From the NCBI GenBank assembly GCA_015680685.1, contig MNCI01017890.1, forward strand, positions 265,416 to 329,415: a stretch of 64,000 bases of DNA, in the 5' to 3' direction. Of this stretch, positions 33,010-44,603 are shown in pieces (the stretch's first letter is position 1; every line of letters starts with the position of its first letter). The stretch comes from Gnetum montanum (taxonomy: Eukaryota; Streptophyta; Gnetopsida; Gnetales; Gnetaceae). Made by a program: the position numbers and the translations under genes. The notes under the pieces were generated by a model. That model worked only from the letters and a program-made list of their open reading frames with translations. It was not told the origin of the DNA and made no database searches.

Positions 33010-35400
33010 ATGTCTTCTTCTCACAGAAGCCCATCTCCGCTGAGGGCAATTCAGGTGCCTCAACAATACTGAGTGGTATATGCTCATCTTGATGAGTATG
33101 TACTAGACTTTACTTTCATCTTGCATCAAGATGAACTATGTAGTGGTGCGATATGAAAGGAAACATTGTATTGCCACTTGACCGATCTATTCTAGTAATG
33201 CTCCAACTAATGCTCACATAACACAGGCTTCAACATCTCCATGGAGAATAGGAGATGCGAGATCTCAACTTAAGGGATTATGATTTGACTAAAGCATGAA
33301 GATTAAGGGATCAATAGCTGGAGCACCAACATGAGCTTATGAAGGGAAAGGGGTCAAATATGCTCCCACCTCCTCTTTTTCTAATTGATAAAGATGACCA
33401 CTTCTTTAGTGATTCTCCTATCTTTGACTTTGTTCAAGGAGCCCTCAACCAAAATGTACAATCCAAAATTCATAATCCAGGTTCTAATCAAACCAGATCC
33501 AATGAAAAAAATGGATCTAAAGAAGCAAGTCAAGAAAAGGGGAACAAAGGAGATCATGATCATGATCATGGTTGCATGCATTGAAGGAAGGGTGATAGGC
33601 ATCGACATGGAGCAAGTTCCCCTTCTTCTTCCCCTTCATCATCATCATCATCTTCTTCATCTAGTTTAGATTGTGGCCATAGAAGGAATAACCATGATGG
33701 AGTTGACCAATGGAACCAAAACAACAGAAGGGACCATTGGGACAGTCATGACCAAAGACATGGGCAATCTAAAGAGGCCCATCATCAAGAAAGAAGGACT
33801 AGTAGAAAACATCATAGGCACTACCAACATGGCCTTAATAAACCTCTACTTGCTACTTGGAGCATGTTGAATATTGTAGAGGTTGTGAGGATTCCAACAA
33901 GCCATGTGAAGGACAACAAAATAAAGAGGCTAGATATGAACAACATCCCTCAGTTTGAGGTAGGATATGATGTTGATCCACAAAATCATCTTCAAGCCTT
34001 TCAAGATGCATGTGCCTTGCAAAATATTAAGAATGAATGGCAAAATATGAAATTATTTGCATGGACACTTATAAAGGAAGCAAAAAATTGGTATCGATCC
34101 TTGGAACCAGAATCAATCAAGCAGTGGAGTACAATGTTGGAATTATTCAATGAAAAATATCAAACGTAATCCTAAGTATCCAATTTAAGGAAACAAATTA
34201 AAAGGTGGAAATAAGGAAATCATGAGCCCTTTGATGTTGCTATTAGTTGATATTACTCTTTGTTGCATAGGTGTCCTAGCCATGGATACTCTTAGCTTGA
34301 TCAGCTTCGCCATATCATAGACGGGCTGTAGTATGAAACTAGGAAAACCCTTGGCATCTATGCCCAAGGAAGATTGATAGAGTTAAGCACCTGTCAAGTT
34401 CAAAAATAATTAAGTAGGCATCCAAGGAGGAGGAAGAGCTGAGAAAATGTGACAGGGCAAAAGAATACAATAGAGATCCTTCTATTCGAAAGAAGGGGAT
34501 TCAATTTTGTAACAGTGAGGATGAATTCACCAGACATGAGGTGGTTAATCAAAAAACCTTACCATTTTAGAAATTGTAATAAAAAATTATGGCTAAGGTT
34601 GATCAATTATGGAACTCCATGGACAATAGGTTTCAAGCTATCTTGAAAATTGTTGAAGAGTCCAAGGAGGAAAGTAGTGAGTGTGAGCCTTGGAGGCATA
34701 AGGAGGCTGAACATGCCATATCTAAGGGTAAAGGTAAAATGGTTGTGATAGAGATGGCCATGGATAGCAACTCAGATGATGATGGTGGGTGTGATGTTTG
34801 CCAGTATGAACATCCTAAGGGATGTTGTCTAGTTGTATCACACTTGCAAGAATCTATGGTGTATGGCTTACATCCATGACTTGCACAAAGGCAAAAGCCC
34901 AAAATATTGCCTTATCCACAAGGCAATCCTTGATAGTTCCACCAACCATAGTAGTACTACCCAAATGAAACTCCTCTGCAACTTTATGAAGTGTACCAGC
35001 AGTGGTAGCAACCAGAATCATGGGTGTTGCCACCCCCAAGATAGCAATACCCTTACCAACAACCAGATCCCTACGGTTACTATGTTTAAAAACCTTCATC
35101 TCCATAGGACTTCTTTGGTTATGTTGCCACTTACCAACCTCACCACCATCCTCCTAAAACATACTAATCGCCCTATTCAAGGAGGGATGCCACCTAATAT
35201 CCTCATGTATCCCATGTCCTTGCACCTACTCCTCCACCTCCTGCATAGCTACCACTTGCTCTATTCATGTAGGGTGAATTACCTACACAACCATAACAAA
35301 GGAATGCTATGAGGGTAGTTAACCTACAATTGGTTAATCCATCCAATGGATCAAAACCATGAACAAAGAAAAGACCCTTTTTCTAACCTCACAGTCCACC
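33010..35400 (+). pseudogene. gag: gag, copy C
   Basis: Starts MSSSHRSPSP at 33010. It has the best preserved capsid segment of the array (33864-34169), with DMNNIPQFEVGYDVDPQNHL, the Trp-Tyr word EAKNWYRSLEPESIKQW, and LFNEKYQ, as in Athila/Tat gag. The Cys/His box CDVCQYEHPKGCC is at 34790-34825. A His/Pro-rich tail follows. Stops and small indels divide it into five or six frames. Confidence 0.8.
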
Positions 35401-35407
35401 AAAGCCC

Positions 35408-36328
35408 TTGGACACATTAGTGGTTGGTAACCTTGCTCCTCCACATTCCTCTATTTCCTCTTTATGTGAGTCCTCTTCAAACCAAAATCCTTGTCAAATC
35501 CATACTGTAATGCTAATAGATGCCATATTTGATTGGATTCAAGTTGGTAACCTACCCAAAAAATTAGCTAATCTTAGGGGTTCCCTAGTTTACTTGCAAA
35601 TTGTTAGGAATGACCCTTGTAAAGCTCTTCTTAACTTTGGTTCTAGTTTTAATTTGATCTCACATGGGATGTACACAATGTGAAACCTTCGTCCTTTGAA
35701 GAAGAGCAACATCCAGTTGGAATTGGTGAACCAGTTCATCATTGTTCCATTGGGACTGGTTAAGGACATTGTCATCACCATTTGTGGGTGGTCATATCCT
35801 ACTAATTTCCTAGTAATCAAAGTGGAGAACTACAAGGGGGACTTTCCAATCATTATGGGAAGGGCATGGTTAAGTATTTTTGATGCCAAAATGGGCATTG
35901 GAGATATTTCTTTAGAAATATCAAAAGAAAATGAGTTTGGAAAGATCGAGAAGAAGAGAGTTCCATGTATTGTGTATAACGATTTAGGGTGCCATTGTGT
36001 GCAAAAGTTATGGTCAGTAAAGCAAACATCTATTTCTGCATGCAAGTAGTGTGCACCAGAGGTTGAGATCCAAATATGTTTGTATGCAACAACCACAAAA
36101 CAAGAAGATACCTAGTGGCCGACAACTAATGCTAGTAGTAGTACATTATGCATGGAACCTACTAATGGCCTAATGTACACATATGTTGCAAGAATGAATG
36201 AACTTGAGCAAGTTCATCACCAACTCTTCGAAGAAGCAAATGATGATGCCCATTGGGGTGAGCTAGAAATTCTTGATAATTTTAAATAAGATCCCTTTGA
36301 ATTGAATATGCTATCGGCTGGAATGGAG
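35408..36328 (+). pseudogene. aspartic protease, copy C
   Basis: KALLNFGSSFNLISHGMY carries Asn at the catalytic Asp position (35633-35635). The remainder (35696-36049) reads VPLGLVKDIVITICGWSYP, NYKGDFPIIMGRAWLSIFDAKM. The linker (MYTYVARMNELEQVHHQLFEE) runs to the truncation at 36328. Confidence 0.78.
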
Positions 36329-36985
36329 CCTAATCATAGTATTGATAAGTTGATCAATACTATGTAGAGGGAATTCATCCTTAATAATTGATTTATTTAC
36401 GTCTCAAAAATTGATGAAAATACAAATACATCCATTCTTTCTAGGGACTATCATTATGTTAGACATCCATTTTTCATATTCACTAACTTAGATGAAACTT
36501 TCTTTATAGAGTTTTGAGATCACATTGCAAACTGCTAAGGCCAAATCAAACCTAATCTTGCATACCTTCTTAATTGGTCTAATGCTAGAATCAAGTATGG
36601 TGTTGTGTTGTACTAGGCATGGGTATAGACCTAACATATCCTCATATGACTAGGAAAAGGCCTTAATGTTATCTTGTAATACTTTGGTGATGTCTTGATC
36701 TTGTTGAGGTTCTAGTGAGGAACTTAGTTTAAGGGTTTTCTCCTCACCACTGTGTGTTGTGATGGAAACCTCAACTAGAGAGTCTTCAGTTACATCACTA
36801 GCTTCAAGGTCAAGGGTATTAACTAGGTTTTCAAGCCATTTTAGAGGCTTCTTGATAGATGCTATGTGATTGAAAAGACTCTCAAGCTCAAGATCTAGGC
36901 TTAGGGTTGATATACCATTCTACATTACCATGGGGCCCATGTAGGCATAAAGGTAAACTAATCTATTCCCAAGTATTCATACTTT
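36329..36985 (-). pseudogene. protease-RT linker and N-terminal half of Tat-like RT
   Basis: On the minus strand, EDSLVEVSITTHSGEEKTL and NIKAF lead to YEDMLGLYPCLVQHN, the Tat/Athila entry to RT. Then come IRPIKKVCKI, IVPRKNG, INF and KDEFPLHSIDQLINTM, ending at 36329. The RT continues only at 13536 on the same strand (RATYQ). About 60 residues normally lie between these two points and are missing. Confidence 0.8.
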
Positions 36986-37197
36986 AATCTTGCATGTCAA
37001 CCAAAAGCATATTAAGTGGCATGTGGGTAAAAGTAAATCAACAATGCTAAAATGTTATAAAATTATGCAAATACATGCTATTCTAATGCAAACAAGGTTA
37101 TCCAAGGCTATGAATAGTTTAAGAGTAAGGCCAAATAAAGGTCAAACAAAGGAAAGCACAAGAAATAGGGCTACATATGGTCAACAAGGATAATTGT
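36986..37197. other. unassigned, AT-rich
   Basis: A plus-strand frame of 67 codons here has no recognisable content. It may be part of the direct-repeat unit that follows or the upstream linker of the Tat-like element. Confidence 0.25.
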
Positions 37198-37541
37198 TTT
37201 GCTAGTTTTAGGCCTTAGTACGCCATGATGCCAGTTTAAGGCCATAGTAGGTCATGGTCACATGGTGTCAAATGGTGGTCAAGGGAGTTTACCCCCACTA
37301 TCCAATACTAATCAAAGGCTAAATAAGGCTATAGTGTAGAGAACAAAGGGTAGACATATTGAGATAGAAAGTAGTAGTGAGGTTAAACAAGGTAAACAAT
37401 GCATAATAGGTCATGATATGATAAGACAAAGTGAAACAAGGAAAAGTGGAATACATGTGGTGAATCTTGGCTAAAACATGATAAAAAAAGGATTAGATTT
37501 TACAATTTTTAGGCCTTAGTGGACCATGGTTTAGTGCTACA
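37198..37541 (+). repeat. candidate LTR or direct repeat, left copy
   Basis: Starts near 'aggataattg', contains two 29-bp-type words ('ttttaggccttagtacgcc', 'ttaaggccatagtaggtcatgg') and another at 37508-37530. It ends GTGCTACA followed by GGACTGTTAG. The right-hand counterpart at 45040-45433 ends ATGCTACA followed by GGGCTGTTAG. The pair may bound an 8-kb insertion. Similar words also occur in the Tat-like 3' region at 10632. Confidence 0.4.
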
Positions 37542-39488
37542 GGACTGTTAGATAAGTTTGGGCATCAATAGAGGCTATTTATGGGCTATTTGGACTAAAA
37601 AAGTAAGGGTTTTAAAGCTTCCACACTATACCCCCCCACCCCCAACCTATTTCCATGCTAGCTAGTGTGGAAGGGGTGACCCCTAGTGTTGATGAAACTA
37701 GTTTTTGACTTCTTGTGGTTTGTATGTTAGCATAGTTGACTAGGGAAGGTCATAGGCAACTTTTGACACTTTTTTTAACTTCTAGGACTTTACTTTTAAG
37801 CCGAAAAGTATCTTCCATGCTAGCTAGCATGGAGACCAAGGAAAAACTATTACATGACATTCAAAGGATCAAAATTGGGGCTCCTAGGGTTGAAATGTAG
37901 AGCAAAAAGGAATTCTTGCTTTTTGATCTTAGGATGGTCTAGAGAGAAAATCAACCAAGTTTCTAGATCCCTAGGGCTGCAAACTATGATTTACTAAGTT
38001 TTTGGCTAATTTTGGTCATGTTTGAAGGCTATTTGAGACCATGCAAGGTGAAATCCCACTTGATCCACGTTGGGGGAAGGGGGAAGGAGGGTTGCTCCAA
38101 CATGGAAGAAGGGAGTTGATGAGTTCTGAGGATTAAAATGAGCTCAATAGTCAAGGCTTTGGAACCAAAATTAACCTAAAATGTCAAGGATTTGGAACCA
38201 AAGGGTCATGGTTTAGTGTCAAAATCAATCAATTCTCCACACTAAGCAAAGTGGCCTTAATGTGGAAGGGAGGGGGATGATGATCTTTTTCCAATTTTGA
38301 TCAGTTTTATGACATTTGAAGGCTTTGGGAGACTTTGACAAGGTCTGGAGGTCACTAGGGTAGGTCATTGGGTTGTTTTTGGCAATAGAGAAGCTTATAT
38401 TGCACATCTCAGGGCATTCACATTGGCTCCATGCTAGCTTGCATGGAGAAGGAGGTTCACCAATGAGAAGAAGCTTCAAGGATGAAAATCAACTTGAACT
38501 TTCACTATTGTTGACTACTGGAGGTCATGGAGAGGCATGTGGGCTATCTAGGTAGCATTTATGGTTCATTAGTGCTTGGATAAGGGTTTTAGGTCTTACC
38601 CCCTAAGCTTCCACACTAGCGCCACACTAGGCATCATTGAGGGGGGCTTCACCAACATGGATCAACTAGGTCCCAAGGCTTCATGTGCTTTCAACTAGGT
38701 TTGATGATTTTTTGGTATTTTTGGGAGTGCTTATACGGGTTCTAGGTCCTATGATCCCTCTCTAGGGGTTAGATTTGGGTGAAATGAGAATTTGGGATAG
38801 GAATAGGTGTTACCCCCTTACTTCATGTTGGGCAATTTTGCACCAATGTGGAAGCCAAAATATGACGTTTTGGCTAGATTTAATCCCCTATCAGAGCCTA
38901 GGGTTGGATAAGGTAGTTACAACTATCAATAGCAATAAGGAAGTTAGGTTTTTAAGGTTTTAGAATTTTGGAAGTATGCATCCACACTAGATCCATGCTG
39001 CCCAACATGGATGCACGGGAGTTAAGGCTTAAACATGGTTTTAGACATTCAAAGGATCAAAACCCTTCACATTGATGGAGCTTTAAGTCTAAAAACACCA
39101 TGCATGAGAGCATATGATGGGGCCCATGGCACAAAAATCAAAGAATTAAGAAAAATAAGCATAAGTGTTGTTTTCCCTTCCACTCTCAACATTGAGAATA
39201 ACTCTTCCTCCCCCTTGCACTTTAGTGCACTTTGAGTTTCAATGCATAGAATTGGCAATGGGGGTGAGAGAGGGATCATTTAGGTTTCGGTTTGATTTTT
39301 ATTGTTAATTTGCCTAAATCATCAACCACACTTCTTGTTCCATGCCCAACACATTGGAGAAGAGATATAAGAGAGTTTGTTGTTGTATATACCATCTTTC
39401 CTCAATGTTGAAGCATTGAAACTTCCTTCTAGCTAGCATAGAAGCCTCAATTCTTTAGTTTCCAAGCTTCTGTAGTGTTGGTGCAACC
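37542..39488 (+). other. long untranslated leader with CATGCTAGC palindromes
   Basis: No gene seen. C-rich and G-rich runs near 37630 and 38075. It carries perfect or near-perfect palindromes centred on CTAG or AGCT at 37651-37672, 37814-37833 and 38427-38448, and a looser one near 38983-39002. Confidence 0.5.
37814..37833. repeat. 20-bp perfect palindrome
   Basis: tccatgctagctagcatgga reads the same on both strands. Related imperfect palindromes at 37651-37672 and 38427-38448 share the TCCATGCTAGC arm. Confidence 0.85.
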
Positions 39489-39584
39489 ATGATGAAGAAA
39501 CCTGGAGGATCAAGAAAGAGCCCAAGGCTCCAGGAGGTAGATGAGGCTACTCAAAACCTATTAAAGCTATCAAGGCCTATTTGA
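39489..39584 (+). pseudogene. possible first exon of the FCP1-like gene unit
   Basis: The 31-codon frame reads MMKKPGGSRKSPRLQEVDEA and continues TQNLLKLSRPI to a stop. It has better codon texture than its surroundings and follows a leader-like stretch. It looks like a basic N-terminus. Joining it to the FCP1-like segment 1.4 kb downstream is inference from position, with no transcript evidence. Confidence 0.35.
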
Positions 39585-39599
39585 ATTCAAGTTTACTCC

Positions 39600-40947
39600 T
39601 CACTCACTCCCAAGTAGGCCATCTTTAGTTTTTTAGTTTCCTAGCCATTTTTTAATGTTTTTCTAGCTAGGATAGTTATGTTTTCTTCATATTAACACAA
39701 AGGGAATTCATGAAGTTGAATTCTAAAAAACTCCTTCCTCATATTTTGGCCATTTCTATGTATATATAGGGTTATTTGGTCATTCAAGATTTGGTAGATT
39801 TAATTTGTAAAATAGACTTTCTTTTTGTATGCTTTTTCTAAAAATATTGGGAGTGGAGTCATTTTTGTCAGATCTAGGTTGATAATTTTATTAAAATTAA
39901 ATTCTAAAAAATTCATACATCATGATGCATTATTATGTATATTTAAGTTTTTTTGGCTATTTAAGCTTCAATTCATGGCTAAATTAAATTATGTTTTATG
40001 AATTTTGTGTTTTTAAATGCCTTTTGATGAAAAAATTAAGCAAAGTTGTGAATTTTTTGTTAAGAAAAAAACTAAATGTTGGAAATATCTAAGGTTATAG
40101 GTTTTTAGGATTACTTTTAAGCTTTACATCAAGTGTATTCTTATCTAATTTGGATTCACAACAAGGAAGTTATGGCTATTTCAATTAGTTTGTGTGATTA
40201 GAGTTTGTGCGATTTTTAGAATTTTCATTGAAGTTTACAAATTTTTTCTAAATAAAAGGTAGGGATTTTTAATTTTTCTAAGTGTGAGTGCATAGGACTC
40301 AATATAAAATTTCAAACTATGATGGAATCACTCCATTTGGTGCTCAAACAAATTTTTGGCAAATTTTATACCAACACTACACAAAAGTGGATTTATGTTG
40401 ATAGCTACGATTGTGCAAATTTGGCTATGGCTCATGTAAAGTTGGTTATGTATTTTTGGTTGTACCAAATATGGATTAAAATCTTGTGATTTCAGGATTA
40501 TTTTAGTGTGGAATTACTAAAATTAGAGATTTGATGAATTTTTAACTATGGTTGTGTTAATTAGGCTTAATTTTGGTTATAGCACTTTACTCCTTGAAGA
40601 TGGATGTTATTGACATAGTTAGAGATTTCTCTTGCCAAATTCCATGCCCTTGGGGATGCCTAAATATGTAAAATATCTTCTAAATTTGGTTTTATGAGAA
40701 ATATATATTTTTACTATTTTTAGCATGCTTTCTCCGATGGTCATTTTTTCTAGGTTTTAATGCTTTTTCCAAGTTAATGTGCAATTTGGGCTAAGGCTAT
40801 AATATTTTGGCTATGATAATTGTAAACTAGTTTTATCAAATATCTAAATGAATTTTGACAAAAAATTTAGAGTTTTTTACCAAGGATAATTTCATCCCTA
40901 ACTAAGGTGTTTTGTGAAATTGATAAAGAAATTCTAAGTGTTGAAAC
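39600..40947 (+). other. AT-rich non-coding stretch, possible intron
   Basis: Strongly T-rich on the plus strand, without any frame of note, as plant introns are. Holds phrases such as 'ttttggctatggc' several times. No repeat family recognised. Confidence 0.35.
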
Positions 40948-41436
40948 ATGATCTTAGTAATGCCTATATTTTCCCCTTGTGGGATCCTGCTAAAGCTTGT
41001 ACTCATCATGGTTGATTTGGTGGCCATCCTATGTTGTATTAGCCAACCCAAGGCCAACACCCCTCTACTTGACATGAACCTAGAGAAGGGGTCAATATGT
41101 TTTCATCCAGGGGCACATGAGTTCGTTACCTACCTTCTATAGAACTTTAGTATGATGATGTGGTCACACTTGTCTACAAAGGTGGCTAGAGTTATAGTGG
41201 AGACCCTACTGCCTAGGTCTATTCATTTCATTACTTGGTTCATAACTGATGATCAAGAGACTCGAGTAGTAGGAGAGCCAATGAAGATGAAGGATGCCAT
41301 TGATGCACATTACCTTTCAGACATCTGGAAGATGTCAAAGTATTCTCAGTAAGACATTAATAATACTCTGATGATGGTGCAAAGAGCCCACTCCCTATTC
41401 CAAAATCCTCCAAGCATCATGTACTAATTATATGGG
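40948..41436 (+). pseudogene. FCP1/NIF-type HAD phosphatase-like segment
   Basis: One frame, interrupted only by three stops, holds the FCP1-like core in order. First is KLVLIMVDLVAILCC (residues 16-30, the DLNG-type motif I with Asp23 kept and NG changed to VA). HPGAHEFVTYLL follows at 53-64 (usually RP...EFL), then NFSMMMWSHLS at 66-75 (usually a W-S-S motif). Next is a loop with DDQETRV, then LSDIWKMSKYSQ, INNTLMMV and SLFQNPPSIMY at 124-159. In active members the last block has VDDSP, but here it is VQRAH, so the Mg-binding Asp pair is lost. FCP1-like proteins dephosphorylate phosphoserine/threonine. Activity here is unlikely. The frame runs into a GG-GTAAGC donor-like site at 41436. No neighbouring module is a known partner. 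Alternative: chance similarity in a retroelement accessory gene. Confidence 0.55.
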
Positions 41437-41969
41437 TAAGCATGACTATTATAATTTTTAATGTTTTGGCTTTATTAAATTTGTCCATCTTCCCTAACTT
41501 GTTGGCTATACACACATCTTGCAAGTATAGGGTTAATGATCAAGGCTTGATCAAGAATGATCAAACCTTGATGGTAGTCCATAACACATTGAGTGATTTT
41601 ACCAAAGGCCTAAAGATCAAACATGTAATTTTTGAATAGTTAAGGGGGGATTTTGATAAATACCCTACTAGATTTGACCTTGTTTACAAGATGTGTGTGG
41701 CTACCAAAGCATCGTACAACTAGTGAATGATCCCTAAGGCCATCAAGGACACGAGCATCACTACTAAGATCCCTACATGTGTTTTGCCAAGAAAGAAGAA
41801 GAAAGATGAGAAAAAGAATGGTTTTCTATGGTATACCTAAGGTTTTATGGCTATTTGAATCTTAAGTATTCTATGGTCTAAATGTAGTTGTATTGATGCT
41901 AAGCATTTTTCTTTGGCTTACAAGACCTTCCAATTCTAATGATGTCATTATACCCCTCACTGGACATTT
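41437..41969 (+). other. frames of unknown function after the FCP1-like segment
   Basis: Begins with a donor-like GTAAGC and continues with short frames. One at 41442-41639 includes YRVNDQGLIKNDQTLMVVHN and a C-terminal SDFTKGLKIKHVIFE. A lysine-rich word (PRKKKKDEKK) follows near 41790. Not recognised. Confidence 0.3.
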
Positions 41970-42700
41970 TGCAGATACTCTCATCCTAATGTTTAGTGAG
42001 GTGGGGCTGGCATAGGAGTGGTTAAGGGAATAGATATTTGAGAACATCCAAACAAACATCATGCATGTAGGTTTGTTTGACGTCTTCATGGTGCCTAGTC
42101 CTATTGTCCATTCTATGGAGATGTTGAACATCATTAACTCCTTTGATGCAGAAGTTGATGTGTTCCGCACCATAGTGCAAGGCATATTGATTGTCATTGC
42201 CATCAGTGAGGCTATCTTTCATGACTTGTTTGGTGTTCCCACTAACAGGATCACAATTACCACAAAACTAATGAAGGAGGTTGACCATCATGCAAAAGTT
42301 CACAAGTGATTTGGTGCTAGCAAGGATCACTCTGGACTTGCTTTTGATAGCTTCAAGAATTCTGATGCAAGGGAGTCCTATCCCTTGTTTTGGTCTTGGG
42401 CCTTTCCTAAACTATTATTACAAAAGAACGTAATTGGTATTATGTAGGGATGGATCTTTAAGAAGGTATTGATAGAGGATACTGATTTTAATTGGGTTTC
42501 TTCCTTGGCTATGGGCCTTAGAGAGGAAATCCTTAAACTCCATGAGGATCCCTCTACAACAATCCACATGAACTATGCATTTGTTTTGCAAGTTATTTGA
42601 AGAGGTTTGTGAAATTCTTGGTGGTAAGTAGGAATGGGTTATGGATGTTCTAGGACCCAAAGCAACTCTGTAAGCCTTGGATAAAACATCTTTATCCAAC
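41970..42700 (+). pseudogene. unknown retroelement-type accessory frame
   Basis: The main frame (42061-42600) has only a few stops at Gln/Trp-like positions. It reads HVGLFDVFMVPSPIVHSMEM, NIINSFDAEVDVF, ISEAIFHDLFGVPTNRI, then WAFPKLLLQKNVIGI and FKKVLIEDTDFNWVSSLAMG. The word hydrophobic-x-EAIF-x-x-hydrophobic-hydrophobic-x-P also occurs in the long frame at 59-61 kb (YLVEAIFQALRLP after reading a stop). Both may belong to the plant-specific transposon accessory proteins found in Athila/Tat elements. Function unknown. Confidence 0.4.
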
Positions 42701-43065
42701 TATGTAGGCTTAAAACCCACTAGAGGACATGGGAGGTTTGCTATCTATGGCCACCAAGAATCTTTGTATTAGTCAGTGTGAATACCCTAATAACATGGGG
42801 GAGGAAACTCTTAAATTCCTAATGAACATTCAAAGAGTTCAACAATTGTGTGTTGAGGTTAATGGGGTAGCTAGGGCCAATTGAAATGGCCAATAGAGGA
42901 AGCACCTTTATCTTCAAAGCCACCCTCTAAGCAAAATATCATCTTTAAGATTCCTTGGTTAGATGAGATAATCACAATTATGCTTTAGCTATGTTCTTAA
43001 CATTCTTGATCATGTTATGTCCTATGGCTACACATGCTAACTTGTTTGATGGGTTATGGCTATAG

Positions 43066-43363
43066 GTCAATGGCAGAACTTAGCAACCCAACTTGCTATT
43101 ATAAGGAAAGAGCAAAGATAAGTAGAGGAAGCACACAGATGTGTAGAGAAGGAGTAGAGGAATATAGCTTCTATGGCAGAGGGGGAGCAAAGGTGTATAG
43201 AGGAGGCACTCCTACAGTAATATATGGATGATCTAGACATCTTATTCAACAAGCTTCTGCCTAGGGAGCCTTCGAACAACATCCTCAATAATGATGATGA
43301 TGATGATGAGGATGATGAAAATGCAAATGCGAATGCAGATCTAGGCATTCATATGCTTTACTC
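43066..43363 (+). pseudogene. coiled-coil and acidic-tail exon-like frame
   Basis: After an acceptor-like 'ggctatag' at 43065 the frame reads QWQNLATQLAIIRKEQR, a stop, VEEAHRCVEKE, RNIASMAEGEQRCIEEALLQ and YMDDLDILFNKLLPREPSN. It ends in a run of Asp/Glu encoded by a GAT repeat (43288-43317). The heptad pattern suggests a coiled coil. Not recognised as a known family. Confidence 0.4.
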
Positions 43364-43681
43364 ATTATTGCATATGCTTTTAAGTTTAATTTCTTAGTTC
43401 TTACTATCCAATAATTATTATACTTATCATAGTTCCTGAGCCATAAGCAAAGGCCTCTACATCCATGTTTTGCATGAAACCATGGGTAGAGGTCTCGAAC
43501 AAGATAAAATTCATGCATGAGATGGCAAAGGACATCGTTGGTTAATTGTAATAAATTTCATCCAAGATTAGTAAGAACTATGTTTTGCTATTCCTTAGTT
43601 GTTTTGCCACAAGTTATATTTCATGCTATGGCTACCTTAGATTGTATACCATGTTTATGGTTATATTTTTATTATTTTTAG

Positions 43682-44510
43682 TGCCATGCATGGGACCCAA
43701 CCTAAGACATGGAGTTTGAATCCTTACCTAAGCTTCCTCACACCCCACATGTTCCCCTAAAGCTATACGAGACTGCCACTGATCTTGCAGTTTCATGTGC
43801 AAAAGCTTCATAGGAGATTTAGAAGTTCACCGAATCCTTATATGAACATGTTTTGGTCTTGAAGGTGGAAAATAAAAGGCAAGCCAAGAGAATTTGGAAT
43901 CTTCAAGAATGTAAGGCCTTTGTGGAAGCCTAAGTGATGAACTTAGGGACCTTAGGAGGTAAGGATATCATGTGGACCTGCTACTTGCACACCATCCAAT
44001 ACAAAGTTTCCCTCTCCTAAGAGTTGCATGAGTAGAAGATGTAGATGGACTTGATCTCCTGAAAGGCCCAATATTGGAAGGATTATAATGCTTGTGTCTT
44101 GGAGTGGGATTAGACACAAAAGGATCACTAGTGGAAGTATAAGGTCAATTGGGAGGCATACTTGAAGTGGCTAAAGAGGGAGACAATTGAATAGCAAAAG
44201 AGGGATCTGTTTATCCAAGGCATTGAGGTTGAGAGTGTTTTCAACCTCTTTGAAAGAACTCTCATAGTAGTTGAGTCTCTTAATCCTCATATGACTATGG
44301 CTACGGATGAGGTCTCTATGGCTATGATCTCATGGAAGCCACCATCATGGATGGGTGTAGACATGACTAATATCTTCATAGGCATCAATTTTTGGAATAT
44401 TGACTAGGCCAACATGATGGAAGACTAGATTCTCCAACATTTGGATACAAGCCTTTACCATCTTTCCTAAGAGTTTATAGAGCCAAATTCCCCATATTTT
44501 TGATGATGTT
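43682..44510 (+). pseudogene. charged helical frame of unknown function
   Basis: After a T-rich stretch ending TTTTTAG at 43681, the frame reads LPKLPHTPHVPLKLYETATD, FTESLYEHVLVLKVENKRQAKR and WNLQECKAFVEA. It continues WKYKVNWEAYLKWLKRETIE and RDLFIQGIEVESVFNLFERT, with about ten stops. Most stops are TAG/TGA where Gln or Trp would fit. It resembles a decayed long coiled-coil protein. Confidence 0.4.
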
Positions 44511-44603
44511 TATGTTTTATGTTTTAATTTTTAGTTTTACATTTGTTTATGTCATGATTTGGTTATGCTGGTTACTAATTGGTTGTACATTTTTATGTCA
44601 TAG

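Larger units (their letters stand above)
31994..36328 (+). mobile_element. Athila-like LTR retrotransposon, copy C, truncated
   Basis: LTR 3, primer site, gag and protease only. Sequence homology to A and B stops at about 36328 in the protease-RT linker ('gctggaatggag'). The next base begins minus-strand Tat-like RT. RT, RNase H, integrase and the 3' LTR are absent. Confidence 0.85.

Noticed and set aside
13537-36328. Large tandem repeat unit of about 9.2 kb as a satellite
   Set aside because: Each unit is a complete LTR retrotransposon with primer site and polypurine tract. Only two and a half units are present.
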